12,544 nucleotides of DNA from Chryseosolibacter sp039917935 (GTDB lineage Bacteria > Bacteroidota > Bacteroidia > Cytophagales > Cyclobacteriaceae): positions 1-12,544 of the forward strand of contig JBDSIM010000178.1 in NCBI GenBank assembly GCA_039917935.1, read 5' to 3'. The notes beneath the pieces are model-generated. The model worked only from the letters and a program-made list of their open reading frames with translations. It ran no database searches and was not told where the DNA came from. Position numbers and translations under genes: made by a program. The stretch's first letter is position 1; every line of letters begins with the position of its first letter. Shown in pieces: positions 1 to 7,306 of this stretch.

Positions 1-1107
1 GCGCGTGATAAAGGGGATTGGGGAGGATTAATAATTTTAGGTAAAGCCTTCACCAACCAGACTAATCCTGCTATCGAGGGGATTTCCCCCACGGTTAATT
101 TTGGCGCAGCAGACCGCGCCAATGACAATGACAATTCAGGGATTTACAAATATCTGCGGGTTGAATATGCGGGTATTGAATTAACGCCTAATAACGAAAC
201 AAACAGCATTACAATGGGTGGTGTAGGTAACGGCACCCAAATGGAATATGTTCAGGTTTCCTTTGGAGGTGATGATGGTTTTGAATGGTTCGGTGGAACC
301 GTCAACGCCAGGCATTTGATTTCACTCTCTACATGGGATGATGATTTCGATGTTGACTACGGATATAGCGGTAATGTTCAGTTTGGACTTGTCGTGCGAA
401 ATCCATTTTCAGCTGATCAATCGCAGTCCAACTCTTTTGAAACAGACAATGGTCCCAATGATAATGATACTGGTGCAGGAACTTATACCACAGGAACGTT
501 CTCTAACATCACTGTTTATGGGCCGTTGGACAGAATAGGCAGGTCTCTTTCCGCCAATAATGTTCATGCGATCGACATGCGCAGGAGAACTGCTGTTTCA
601 ATTTTTAATTCTGTATTGGGCGGTTTTCCTACAGGATTGCGTTTTAATCAGAATACATCTTATGGTAATTATACCAGTGGAACTCCCGCCGGAGTATTGG
701 CAAACAACGTATTGGTTGCTGGCGGAGGAACGGGCATCAGATATGCCATTGGAAGTGGTGTAACGTTTACAGCAACCGATGTGCAAGCCTACTGGGAAAA
801 TAATAATACGGTAATGAATATCCCGCCTAATGATGACACTCAGACATCTGTTTATACGGTCCTTGGGCTGCGTATCGATAATTTCTTTGGGCGCTCTTCA
901 ACAGCAACCTATCCTTCTAATCCTGACTTCACTTTATCATCTGGCACGGCTACCATCGCAACAGGTGCAAGTTTTGCTAATGCGAAGTTTGATGAAGCAG
1001 GACGTTCTGCGTTCTTTGATGAATCGGTTACTTTTAAGGGAGCATTCGGTACCACGGACTGGACAGATGGTTGGGCTGAATTCCGTCCGATAGAACAAGC
1101 TTATTAA
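1..1107 (+). CDS. Secreted surface protein of the DWGG/GGDD type, 5'-truncated
   Basis: The frame is open from base 1 and ends with TAA, giving 368 codons; the true start and any signal peptide lie outside the window. The protein is rich in Gly, Asn, Asp, Thr and Ser and has few charged helical stretches, which suits an extracellular beta-solenoid or similar beta-rich fold. Visible landmarks are GDWGGLIILGKA near the start, an acidic run ADRANDNDNSG, GGDDGFEWFGGTVNARH, TWDDDFDVDYGYSG, TDNGPNDNDTG, and a C-terminal TDWTDGWAEF. From memory, this set marks a large family of Bacteroidota surface or lipoproteins often found beside TonB-dependent receptors; that link is recalled knowledge and no receptor is in the window. 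The clustered aspartates could bind calcium, which is inference. No type IX secretion C-terminal domain is evident, since the protein stops soon after the Trp-rich motif. The specific function is unknown. Confidence 0.8.
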   Translation, partial: ARDKGDWGGLIILGKAFTNQTNPAIEGISPTVNFGAADRANDNDNSGIYKYLRVEYAGIELTPNNETNSITMGGVGNGTQMEYVQVSFGGDDGFEWFGGTVNARHLISLSTWDDDFDVDYGYSGNVQFGLVVRNPFSADQSQSNSFETDNGPNDNDTGAGTYTTGTFSNITVYGPLDRIGRSLSANNVHAIDMRRRTAVSIFNSVLGGFPTGLRFNQNTSYGNYTSGTPAGVLANNVLVAGGGTGIRYAIGSGVTFTATDVQAYWENNNTVMNIPPNDDTQTSVYTVLGLRIDNFFGRSSTATYPSNPDFTLSSGTATIATGASFANAKFDEAGRSAFFDESVTFKGAFGTTDWTDGWAEFRPIEQAY

Positions 1108-1130
1108 GAATTGATTTGGTTCTGATAAAC

Positions 1131-1163
1131 ATAAAGACTTGCCAATTTGTGGCAAGTCTTTAT
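1131..1163 (+). terminator. Perfect 13-bp hairpin after the surface protein gene
   Basis: ATAAAGACTTGCC (1131-1143) is followed by a 7-base loop and its exact reverse complement (1151-1163). The arm ends in an AT-rich run (TAATTTAATT) rather than a strict T tract. It lies 23 bases after the TAA of the surface protein gene, the usual place for an intrinsic terminator. It ends only 12 bases before the GTG of the next gene, so it could alternatively be a leader structure for that gene. Confidence 0.7.
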
Positions 1164-1175
1164 TAATTTAATTCC

Positions 1176-1766
1176 GTGAAAGTAATTTGGTTGTTGATCA
1201 TTACTGTCTTTAATTTTTCCTGTCAGTCTTCCCCCGATTACAGGCCTGAATCACATTTAGATCCTGTTAAAAAGGATAAAGTGCTACAGCAGATTATCAG
1301 GTATGCAGGGAAACTTCCTGAAAAGATTTCTGACTCGTTGAAATTTAATAGTAAGTATGACACTTATTACCAGGAATTGGCGTCAAGACACCAGTTAACA
1401 CACTATTATGAATCAGATAATGGCGGACATTTTTTTATGTTGCAGAGACAGGCGCCCAGCCTTCAAAAAAAGTACGTCGCGATCGGTGGGAGAATGAGAA
1501 TTATTGAATCTGACAGTCTTATTGAGTATGAGGAAGTATTTCGCACCTGGAAAATGATTTCCGATACCCTCTCGCAAAGAGGGGCATTGTTGTTTGATAA
1601 GATGGTGAAAGGTGAATCGTTAGAGCCCTATCTCACCAAAAATTCCAATGGAATTGAATACATCGAATTTCCGGATGATTATGTTTACTATGACAAAGTA
1701 TCAAGGTCGTGGAAGTCTAAAAGATTCGGGTCTGTTGAAGAAATGGTAGAAAAAAAGGAAGATTGA
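1176..1766 (+). CDS. Putative lipoprotein, family not recognised
   Basis: A 196-residue protein with a short charged N-terminus, a hydrophobic core (residues 3-14) and Cys16 in the context NFSCQSS. This resembles a Bacteroidota lipoprotein signal in which Cys16 would be lipidated, although the -3 and -2 positions are not a canonical lipobox. The mature part is hydrophilic, mixed in charge and rich in Tyr, Lys and Glu, with no recognisable domain. It ends in a Lys/Glu-rich tail. The start is GTG: the frame has a stop at 1164-1166, so GTG at 1176 is the only usual start that keeps the whole signal sequence. No Shine-Dalgarno site is visible. It lies directly behind the hairpin at 1131-1163 and converges on the next gene. 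It is probably anchored in the envelope; function is unknown. Confidence 0.7.
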   Translation: MKVIWLLIITVFNFSCQSSPDYRPESHLDPVKKDKVLQQIIRYAGKLPEKISDSLKFNSKYDTYYQELASRHQLTHYYESDNGGHFFMLQRQAPSLQKKYVAIGGRMRIIESDSLIEYEEVFRTWKMISDTLSQRGALLFDKMVKGESLEPYLTKNSNGIEYIEFPDDYVYYDKVSRSWKSKRFGSVEEMVEKKED

Positions 1767-1821
1767 GGGGATTAATTTTTGCTGCTGTCTCTCACATTAC
1801 CGCTCAAATACACAGGGTAAG

Positions 1822-2508
1822 TTAATGAACCTTTCTTTGACTCTCTTGGTGCATTTCAACCACTTTTTTAATCTGAGCAGCAGCAATGGCTATTGAATCC
1901 TGCCCTTGTCTATTCTCCGCAAGTTTTTTTGAGAGCGTTTCCATCTCACCCTTGTTGAGATCCAGTGATTTTTCCAGTTGAATTTTGTCGCGCTTATTAT
2001 TTTCAATTTTATTTAAAAGGTCTTTATTTTGATTCGTTAGCCGCGACTGCTGTTTTTCTACAATCTGCAGAGCCCGGAGCGACTCGTCAATTTGCATTTG
2101 AATTTTTTGCCGGTAAAAATTTACCCCAAAATCATAGGTGAGATTTTCAAGATCTTTTCCAACCGAGCCTGCTTCCTTACCCCATTCCTTTGAATTGATT
2201 CCGATCCAGGCAACGGTTAAGTTTCCAAGTTGCCTCGCGTTTGAATAAACAGGGAGCGTATATTTTTTGCTCCCCAGAGTGGCACCATGAATCGTGATCA
2301 TTTCATCACTTACCTTTATCTTACCAACGCCTTTAAGAAATTTTGAAAGGGATTGTTTTACATCTTCCTCTGAAGCCTGGAGAATCACTTCGTAACCTTC
2401 TGCATTTTCACCGTTTATACGCGATGTTTCCTTTTTTACCTTCACACTTTGGGAAAACACCAGGACAGGAGTAAGCAGAATGAATAAAAAAAACATTTTT
2501 AAACGCAT
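1822..2508 (-). CDS. Secreted protein with C-terminal coiled coil, function unknown
   Basis: A 228-residue protein. Residues 1-20 form a signal peptide: a basic start, a hydrophobic stretch MFFLFILLTPVLVF, and a probable cleavage after FSQ. Residues about 21-130 look like a compact mixed alpha/beta domain with no motif I know. From about 132 to the end the sequence is rich in Gln, Lys, Glu, Asn and Leu with heptad-like spacing (for example LTNQNKDLLNKIENNKRDK), so a long coiled coil is likely. An alanine-rich patch (SIAIAAAQIKK) sits near residue 210. The ATG start places the signal peptide correctly. The gene is divergent from the SDR gene with 57 bp between the starts, and converges on the putative lipoprotein gene. 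I do not recognise the family; a structural or adaptor role in the periplasm is only a guess. Confidence 0.75.
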   Translation of the reverse strand: MRLKMFFLFILLTPVLVFSQSVKVKKETSRINGENAEGYEVILQASEEDVKQSLSKFLKGVGKIKVSDEMITIHGATLGSKKYTLPVYSNARQLGNLTVAWIGINSKEWGKEAGSVGKDLENLTYDFGVNFYRQKIQMQIDESLRALQIVEKQQSRLTNQNKDLLNKIENNKRDKIQLEKSLDLNKGEMETLSKKLAENRQGQDSIAIAAAQIKKVVEMHQESQRKVH

Positions 2509-2531
2509 TGTGTTAGATTAGGGTTTATAGG

Positions 2532-2539
2532 CAAAATTA
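2532..2539 (-). promoter_or_regulatory. Possible Bacteroidota -7 promoter element for the coiled-coil gene
   Basis: On the minus strand this reads TAATTTTG, an exact match to the Bacteroidota -7 consensus TAnnTTTG. It lies 23 bases upstream of the ATG at 2508, which would give a short leader of about 20 bases. No convincing -33 TTTG is seen at the expected distance, and the motif is short enough to arise by chance in AT-rich DNA. Confidence 0.35.
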
Positions 2540-2565
2540 CAGAAAAAACTTACTGCTGCACGCTA

Positions 2566-3480
2566 ATGGATAATCTAAAGAATGTTTTAATCACCGGAGG
2601 AAGCGGTTTAATCGGAAAGCGGCTAACAGCGTTGTTAATGCAAAAGGGGTATTCTGTTTCTCACCTCGGAAGGTCTGAAGGGAAAATAATTGGCGTCCGA
2701 TCCTTTAAGTGGGATGTTGCCCATCAGACCATTGAATCTAAAGCGCTGGAAAATGTTCAAACCGTTATTCACCTGGCAGGGGCGGGGGTAAATGATCAAC
2801 GATGGAGTGACCAACGAAAGGACGAAATTTTACGAAGCCGCACGGAGTCCACACAGTTGTTGAAGCATACCTTGGAAAAAATGGATCATCAGGTAAAAAC
2901 ATTTATTTCCGCATCTGGAATAGGATACTACGGTTTTGCTGGCGGCGACAAAAATTTTGTCGAGGAGGATCCTGCTGGTACGGACTTTCTTGCAAAAGTT
3001 ACCGCCGCATGGGAGCATGAATCGGCTAAGCTAAAGGATATCGGGCTACGCGTAGTAAGGATACGGATTGGCGTTGTGTTAAGTAATGAGGGAGGCGCCC
3101 TAAAAGAATTGGCTAAGCCCATAAAGTTAGGTGTCGGAGCGCCACTCGGATCAGGAGAGCAATTCCTTAGCTGGATACATATCGATGACCTTTGTAACAT
3201 TTTTATTAAGGCCATCGAAGACAAAGCAATGGAAGGCATTTACAATGGAGTGGCCCCGCACCCGGTAACTAACAAAGCAATGACGCGGGCCATTGCTAAA
3301 ACCTTAAACAAACCACTCCTGCTCCCGCCCATACCCGGGCTAATAATAAAGATGGTTGTTGGTGCGGTCGCGGAAATTGTATTGAACGGCAGTGTGATCT
3401 CTTCAAAGAAAATTCAGAAGGCGGGATTTGATTTTAAATTCCATGACGTGGAGGCAGCTTTGAAAGACCTGTTACAATAA
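2566..3480 (+). CDS. TIGR01777-type SDR oxidoreductase (YfcH/epimerase-like)
   Basis: A 304-residue protein, the usual length for the family. The N-terminus carries the nucleotide-binding motif TGGSGLIG (residues 10-17) of an extended short-chain dehydrogenase Rossmann fold, followed by VIHLAGAG (68-74). Further family landmarks are SASGIGYYG (115-123), AAWEHES (147-153), RIGVVLS (167-173) and SWIHIDDL (202-209). Residues about 250-300 match the C-terminal DUF1731 region. These together identify the TIGR01777/YfcH family of cytoplasmic NAD(P)-dependent oxidoreductases or epimerases, whose physiological substrate is not established. The classical YxxxK catalytic pair is not obvious, because Tyr121/Tyr122 are not followed by Lys four residues on; from memory this is normal for the family. 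The ATG start lies just before the Rossmann strand. The gene stands alone between divergent and convergent neighbours, so context adds no functional clue. Confidence 0.92.
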   Translation: MDNLKNVLITGGSGLIGKRLTALLMQKGYSVSHLGRSEGKIIGVRSFKWDVAHQTIESKALENVQTVIHLAGAGVNDQRWSDQRKDEILRSRTESTQLLKHTLEKMDHQVKTFISASGIGYYGFAGGDKNFVEEDPAGTDFLAKVTAAWEHESAKLKDIGLRVVRIRIGVVLSNEGGALKELAKPIKLGVGAPLGSGEQFLSWIHIDDLCNIFIKAIEDKAMEGIYNGVAPHPVTNKAMTRAIAKTLNKPLLLPPIPGLIIKMVVGAVAEIVLNGSVISSKKIQKAGFDFKFHDVEAALKDLLQ

Positions 3481-3542
3481 TTTTCGCCGACGCAGATTTT
3501 CTGTTCAACCATCAGTCGTCCCGTCCTGAGGCGCGAAATGCA

Positions 3543-5624
3543 TTAATAGGATCCATAATATTTGCGCAGTCCCCATTCAGAAGTAATTAAAATCAATAAT
3601 AACCAGAAGACCCATTTGAGATTGATTAAAGAATCATAGGTTTCTTCTGAATGGATAATATTGGTTGCTTCCGTCCTCTGAAGAAAAGATCGTAAATCCT
3701 CCATGTTTGAGGCATTGTAAAATTTCCCTCCGGTATTATCAGATAATTTTCTTAATAAATCAAAGTCCGCCGTCAGGTTTTGCAATTCCGCCTGGCGCTC
3801 AACTACGGCAAATTCACCTCGTACTTCGGTTGGTTTTCCGTTGAGTGTAGTACGGGAAATGAAGCGATAAATCCCTTCTTTCAATCCGCCGACCTGGTAA
3901 CGGGTGTTTCCCGGACTAATCACATAATTGTAATTGGTTCTTTGGCCACTTTCACTTGTAATAATGATTTCTACAGTATTCCCATAAACGGGTTCGAAAA
4001 TATCGTTATACACCTGACTCTCAAAAACCACGGCTTCGGTTTCCGAGAACTCCTGGCGCAACGGGTAACTTCGGAATTTTCTTTTATCATCTGTGGTACT
4101 GAGAAACTGGATCAATTTTCCAAACACCTCATCAAACAAAAGGGTGTTTTCAGTACGGTCAAATTCGTTTAAGCGCCATCGCCACAGACCCTCTCCCAGC
4201 ATTACGCCAATTTTTTTGGAATCCTGATTACTCAGGATCAAGAGGGGTTTTTCGGTTGTGATACTGCCCACCCGCTGAAAGAGTACGGAAGACACATCAC
4301 CGGGCACCTGCATCTTTCCAAAATGGACGGAAACAGGCGGAAAATTTGTGAAAGCCGTCAAGGCCTCCGCAGAGATATTAAAATTTGTCAGTGCCGGATT
4401 GATGACAGGTGTTACCTCATCGTATTCCCTGGGAATGCTTTCAAATTTCAATGGGATATTCTGCCGCGCCAGTTGCTGAAGATCACTTTGCTGGCCAAGG
4501 ATTAAAAAAACGGAAGATTTACTTTTTATGAAATTTTGAAAAATCTGCGTTGTCTTCCCCCGTACGTCAGGTGATTGGTGGAAAATTACCAGGTCGATAT
4601 TTTCAGGGATCAGCACACTGGCCTGTTGAGGATTTACTTCCGGAATATGAAGGATAAATTCATAGTTGGCGTTTTTTGTAATCACCTCCCGCAAAGCCTT
4701 AATGTCTGGATGTGGGGCAGGGGCTACCAGAAGGATATTTTTTCTTCCTTCCACAACCTCTACGAAAACTGAAGAACGATTGTTTTTAGTGTTATATTCT
4801 TCCGGACGTGTTTCAATTTGCACGTCGTATTTTTGAATCCCCTGCTCATCGGCAGATGGAAGGAAGTCAAAAGACAGCAATTGCCCGGGAGAAAATTTCT
4901 TAATCTGCCGTTCAATGATTTTCCCGCTTTTAACCAAGGTTGCGGTTATACTGCTAGCTGGAATATTTTTAATCTGTACTTCTGCCCGTAACGGAAATTT
5001 GTTTCCCTGATAGGCAATTTTATTATAAGCGATGTTTTTTAGCGCGATATCAGCACGTACAATAGTGTCACCAATCCCAATGGTATGCACGGGAAAATTA
5101 AAGTTTGAATAAAGTGGCGAAAGGCCTGCATTATAGATACCATCAGAGATGAGTATAACCCCTGCGACATTTTGCCCTTCGTAGCGATTAGCAATTCGTT
5201 TTAATGCTCCGTTAATGTCTGATGTATTTCCTGAATAGTCAAATTCATTTCGGGTAACACCTGTCAGGGTAACAATGGAAGATTCATATCCTTTTTGGTT
5301 CAGCAATTGTTGAGTCGCTTCTGTTTCTTCATGCAGCGTTTTCCGGGTAATGGAATCCGTGACTTCGCGTACAGACAAGGAGTTGTCATGCAAAATAATA
5401 AAGGCAGGTTTTTCAGAGAGGTTGGAAATCTGCTTCACGATAGGGCCCAATAATAGAAACGCAAGAAAAAAAGCCAGGACCAGACGGAAAGAAAAAAGCA
5501 GCCTGTTCATCCCCCGGCTCCAGGGATGCTTGTTTTTTAGATATTGAATGGCTGCATAGGCGAATGCAACGAGAACGCATACAATCAGAAATTCGGGCGC
5601 TGATTCAAAAATGATTCGTTGCAT
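3543..5624 (-). CDS. Membrane protein with periplasmic vWA domain and amidotransferase-like region
   Basis: A 693-residue protein. Two N-terminal membrane segments (about 12-29 and 44-62) flank a basic loop (KNKHPWSRGMNR), and a third lies at about 670-684 before a basic tail. By the positive-inside rule, residues about 63-668 face the periplasm. A von Willebrand A domain follows the second segment, with MIDAS residues in DNSLS (Asp80, Ser82, Ser84), Thr134 as candidate third ligand, and the ISDG strand with Asp161. Residues about 290-390 (KNILLVAPAPHPD, IDLVIFHQSPD, FLILGQQ) resemble the class I glutamine amidotransferase-like fold found in related vWA membrane proteins, with no evident catalytic Cys. 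TGGKFYNASNMEDL near the C-terminus recalls the end of BatA/BatB-like vWA proteins. No moxR or bat genes are adjacent. A role in metal-dependent protein binding or envelope assembly is inferred, not shown. Confidence 0.82.
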   Translation of the reverse strand: MQRIIFESAPEFLIVCVLVAFAYAAIQYLKNKHPWSRGMNRLLFSFRLVLAFFLAFLLLGPIVKQISNLSEKPAFIILHDNSLSVREVTDSITRKTLHEETEATQQLLNQKGYESSIVTLTGVTRNEFDYSGNTSDINGALKRIANRYEGQNVAGVILISDGIYNAGLSPLYSNFNFPVHTIGIGDTIVRADIALKNIAYNKIAYQGNKFPLRAEVQIKNIPASSITATLVKSGKIIERQIKKFSPGQLLSFDFLPSADEQGIQKYDVQIETRPEEYNTKNNRSSVFVEVVEGRKNILLVAPAPHPDIKALREVITKNANYEFILHIPEVNPQQASVLIPENIDLVIFHQSPDVRGKTTQIFQNFIKSKSSVFLILGQQSDLQQLARQNIPLKFESIPREYDEVTPVINPALTNFNISAEALTAFTNFPPVSVHFGKMQVPGDVSSVLFQRVGSITTEKPLLILSNQDSKKIGVMLGEGLWRWRLNEFDRTENTLLFDEVFGKLIQFLSTTDDKRKFRSYPLRQEFSETEAVVFESQVYNDIFEPVYGNTVEIIITSESGQRTNYNYVISPGNTRYQVGGLKEGIYRFISRTTLNGKPTEVRGEFAVVERQAELQNLTADFDLLRKLSDNTGGKFYNASNMEDLRSFLQRTEATNIIHSEETYDSLINLKWVFWLLLILITSEWGLRKYYGSY

Positions 5625-5784
5625 TTTATTCTATTTGCTTCATATTTTAATTTCCCCACCCCTGCCTTATCCTGCTAATAATTTACTTGTTGCAGCCTTT
5701 ACTGCTAAAGTTGACTAATGCCCAACGTGTTGTCAATACCCAATGCTAACAACAGCAGTTTTATCCTGCATCTTCTTTTTTTCC
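5625..5784. other. Intergenic region between rarA and the vWA gene
   Basis: This 160-bp spacer lies downstream of rarA and upstream of the vWA gene, both on the minus strand. It shows scattered short complementary arms, such as ACTGCT (5701-5706) with AGCAGT (5754-5759) and TTGAC (5711-5715) with GTCAA (5732-5736). None forms a strong stem followed by a T run on the minus strand, so I call no terminator. I found no TAnnTTTG element for the vWA gene. No RNA gene was recognised. Confidence 0.4.
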
Positions 5785-7050
5785 TCAATATCCGTACTTT
5801 TCCTTCCACAATCTCCTTAGATATTTCCTTAACTCGTCTTCACGGTTATTATTACCCGGCTCATAGAATTTTGTTCCTTTTATTTCTTCTGGTAAGAACT
5901 CGGCTGCCACAAAATTGCCCTCATAGCTATGCGCGTACTTATAATCTTTTCCGTATCCAAGGTTCTTCATCAATTTGGTTGGTGCATTTCTGACCGCCAA
6001 CGGTACCGGAAGGTCTCCGGATTCATGCACTTTGCTCAAGGCGTTTTCTATTGCCATATAGCTTGCATTACTTTTTGCTGATGCGGCCAGGTACACTGCA
6101 CATTGCGCTAAAATTATTCTCGATTCAGGGTAACCTATAACGTTTACCGCCTGAAATGTATTGTTTGCCATAATCAGGGCAGTGGGGTTTGCGTTGCCTA
6201 TATCCTCGGACGCCAGTATTAACATTCTGCGCGCAATGAATTTAACATCCTCGCCGCCTTCTACCATCCTTGCAAGGTAATACACCGCTGCATTTGGATC
6301 GCTTCCTCTTATAGATTTTATGAAAGCTGAAATGATATCGTAGTGTTGCTCCCCACTCTTATCATAGAGGGCGATGTGTTTTTGAGCAACGTCCATTACC
6401 ACTTCATTTGTAATCTCAATAAACCCTGGAACTGAATCGGTAATCAGTTCCACCAGATTCAGCAGTTTTCTACCATCGCCACCGGAAATGTTCAACAAAG
6501 CCTCGTGTTCCTTGATTAAAAATTTTCTGTTTTTGATGAACACATCCTTCTTAAAAGCGTCGTCGACAAGGCCCAGCAATTGATCTTCGCCCAGCGGTTT
6601 CAAAGTGTAAACCTGACAGCGGGAAAGAAGCGCCGAATTTACTTCGAAGGAAGGATTTTCGGTGGTTGCCCCTATCAGGGTGATGATCCCTTTTTCGACA
6701 GCCCCGAGTAAAGCATCTTGCTGTGACTTGTTAAAGCGATGAATCTCATCGATAAATAATATCGAACGCGGCGAAAGTTTTGCTTTTTCAATTACTTCCC
6801 GAACATCTTTTACACCAGAACTTACTGCGCTTAAAGTATGAAATGGTTTTTTTACTTCGTTTGCGATAATATTGGCAATGGTCGTCTTCCCTACACCCGG
6901 TGGACCCCACAAAATCATCGAGGGAATATTGCCGGATTGGATTGCTTTTCGGATAACCCCACCAGGGCCGGTCAGGTGCTCCTGTCCTATTAGCTCATCC
7001 AGACGGGATGGCCGCATACGTTCCGCAAGGGGTGGGTGTGAATTCAACAC
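5785..7050 (-). CDS. rarA: Replication-associated recombination protein A (RarA/MgsA), AAA+ ATPase
   Basis: A 421-residue cytoplasmic ATPase of normal family length that acts at stalled replication forks and on single-stranded DNA ends. The AAA+ core shows Walker A GPPGVGKTT (49-57), Walker B ILFIDEIHRF (97-106, with Asp101 and Glu102), sensor 1 GATTENPSF (127-135), a candidate arginine finger in LLSRC (Arg144), and sensor 2 in GGDGRKLLNL (Arg194). The N-terminal LAERMRPSRLDELIGQEHL is typical. The C-terminal half contains YDIISAFIKSIRGSDPNAA and RRMLILASEDIGNANP, hallmarks of the RarA/WRNIP1 tetramerisation region that set it apart from RuvB and clamp-loader subunits. The start is GTG at 7048-7050, with no in-frame ATG nearby upstream and good family agreement from PPLAERMRP onward. 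The gene appears to have its own transcription unit. Confidence 0.95.
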   Translation of the reverse strand: MLNSHPPLAERMRPSRLDELIGQEHLTGPGGVIRKAIQSGNIPSMILWGPPGVGKTTIANIIANEVKKPFHTLSAVSSGVKDVREVIEKAKLSPRSILFIDEIHRFNKSQQDALLGAVEKGIITLIGATTENPSFEVNSALLSRCQVYTLKPLGEDQLLGLVDDAFKKDVFIKNRKFLIKEHEALLNISGGDGRKLLNLVELITDSVPGFIEITNEVVMDVAQKHIALYDKSGEQHYDIISAFIKSIRGSDPNAAVYYLARMVEGGEDVKFIARRMLILASEDIGNANPTALIMANNTFQAVNVIGYPESRIILAQCAVYLAASAKSNASYMAIENALSKVHESGDLPVPLAVRNAPTKLMKNLGYGKDYKYAHSYEGNFVAAEFLPEEIKGTKFYEPGNNNREDELRKYLRRLWKEKYGY

Positions 7051-7306
7051 GTGATTAATAATAATTGTTATAAAAGTACAATACTCTGGAATAGAAATGT
7101 GAACAGCCCATCATCGCCACTATCTGAGGGAATTTAATTATTAAAGGAAACAAAAAAAGGGTGCCTTGCATTCACTTCATTAGAATTTATATTAGATAAC
7201 CTAATTTTTCGCTCTTTAGCGTGATTAAATAGTTATTATATTTGGTCGCACCCACCAGATTGGAATATACGGTGCATTCGGTTTAAACCACGTTGTTAAT
7301 TGTGAT
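7051..7306. other. Divergent intergenic region between rarA and the histidine kinase gene
   Basis: This 256-bp AT-rich region separates two divergent genes and should hold both promoters. On the minus strand, 7071-7078 reads TACTTTTA, seven of eight matches to TAnnTTTG and 20 bases from the rarA GTG; it is a weak candidate. A small inverted repeat ATTAG/CTAAT (7191-7195 and 7201-7205) is followed by five T residues, but its stem is only 5 bp. The plus-strand promoter candidate is listed separately. No tRNA, small ORF with family features or riboswitch was recognised. Confidence 0.45.
7215..7244 (+). promoter_or_regulatory. Bacteroidota-type promoter for the histidine kinase cluster
   Basis: TATATTTG at 7237-7244 matches the -7 consensus TAnnTTTG exactly. 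TTTA at 7215-7218 matches three of four bases of the -33 element TTTG, at a spacing of 18 bases, which is close to that reported for the primary sigma factor of this phylum. Transcription would begin near 7250 and leave a leader of about 55 bases before the kinase ATG. This would drive the four-gene cluster. Confidence 0.5.

Noticed and set aside
1767..1821. Possible terminator between the converging lipoprotein and coiled-coil genes
   Set aside because: No inverted repeat of useful length is visible in these 55 bases, although transcription from both sides must end near here.
2928..3239. 103-codon open frame opposite the SDR gene
   Set aside because: It overlaps the conserved SASGIGYYG to SWIHIDDL region of a well-supported gene and has no features of its own.
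3481..3542. Possible terminator between the converging SDR and vWA genes
   Set aside because: Only a 4-bp stem (CAGA/TCTG, 3492-3502) and a loose CGCC/GGCG pairing are visible, with no T tract. This is too weak to call.
3780..4172. 130-codon plus-strand frame inside the vWA gene
   Set aside because: The minus-strand protein is continuous and family-like across this region, so the plus-strand frame is a shadow.
5718..5993. 91-codon plus-strand frame overlapping the 3' end of rarA
   Set aside because: Most of it is antisense to the conserved RarA C-terminus. Its Leu/Phe/Ser-rich product looks like a translated AT-rich antisense strand and not a real membrane protein.
7191..7209. ATTAG/CTAAT inverted repeat followed by T residues
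   Set aside because: The 5-bp AT-rich stem is too weak for a terminator and no plus-strand gene lies upstream that would need one.
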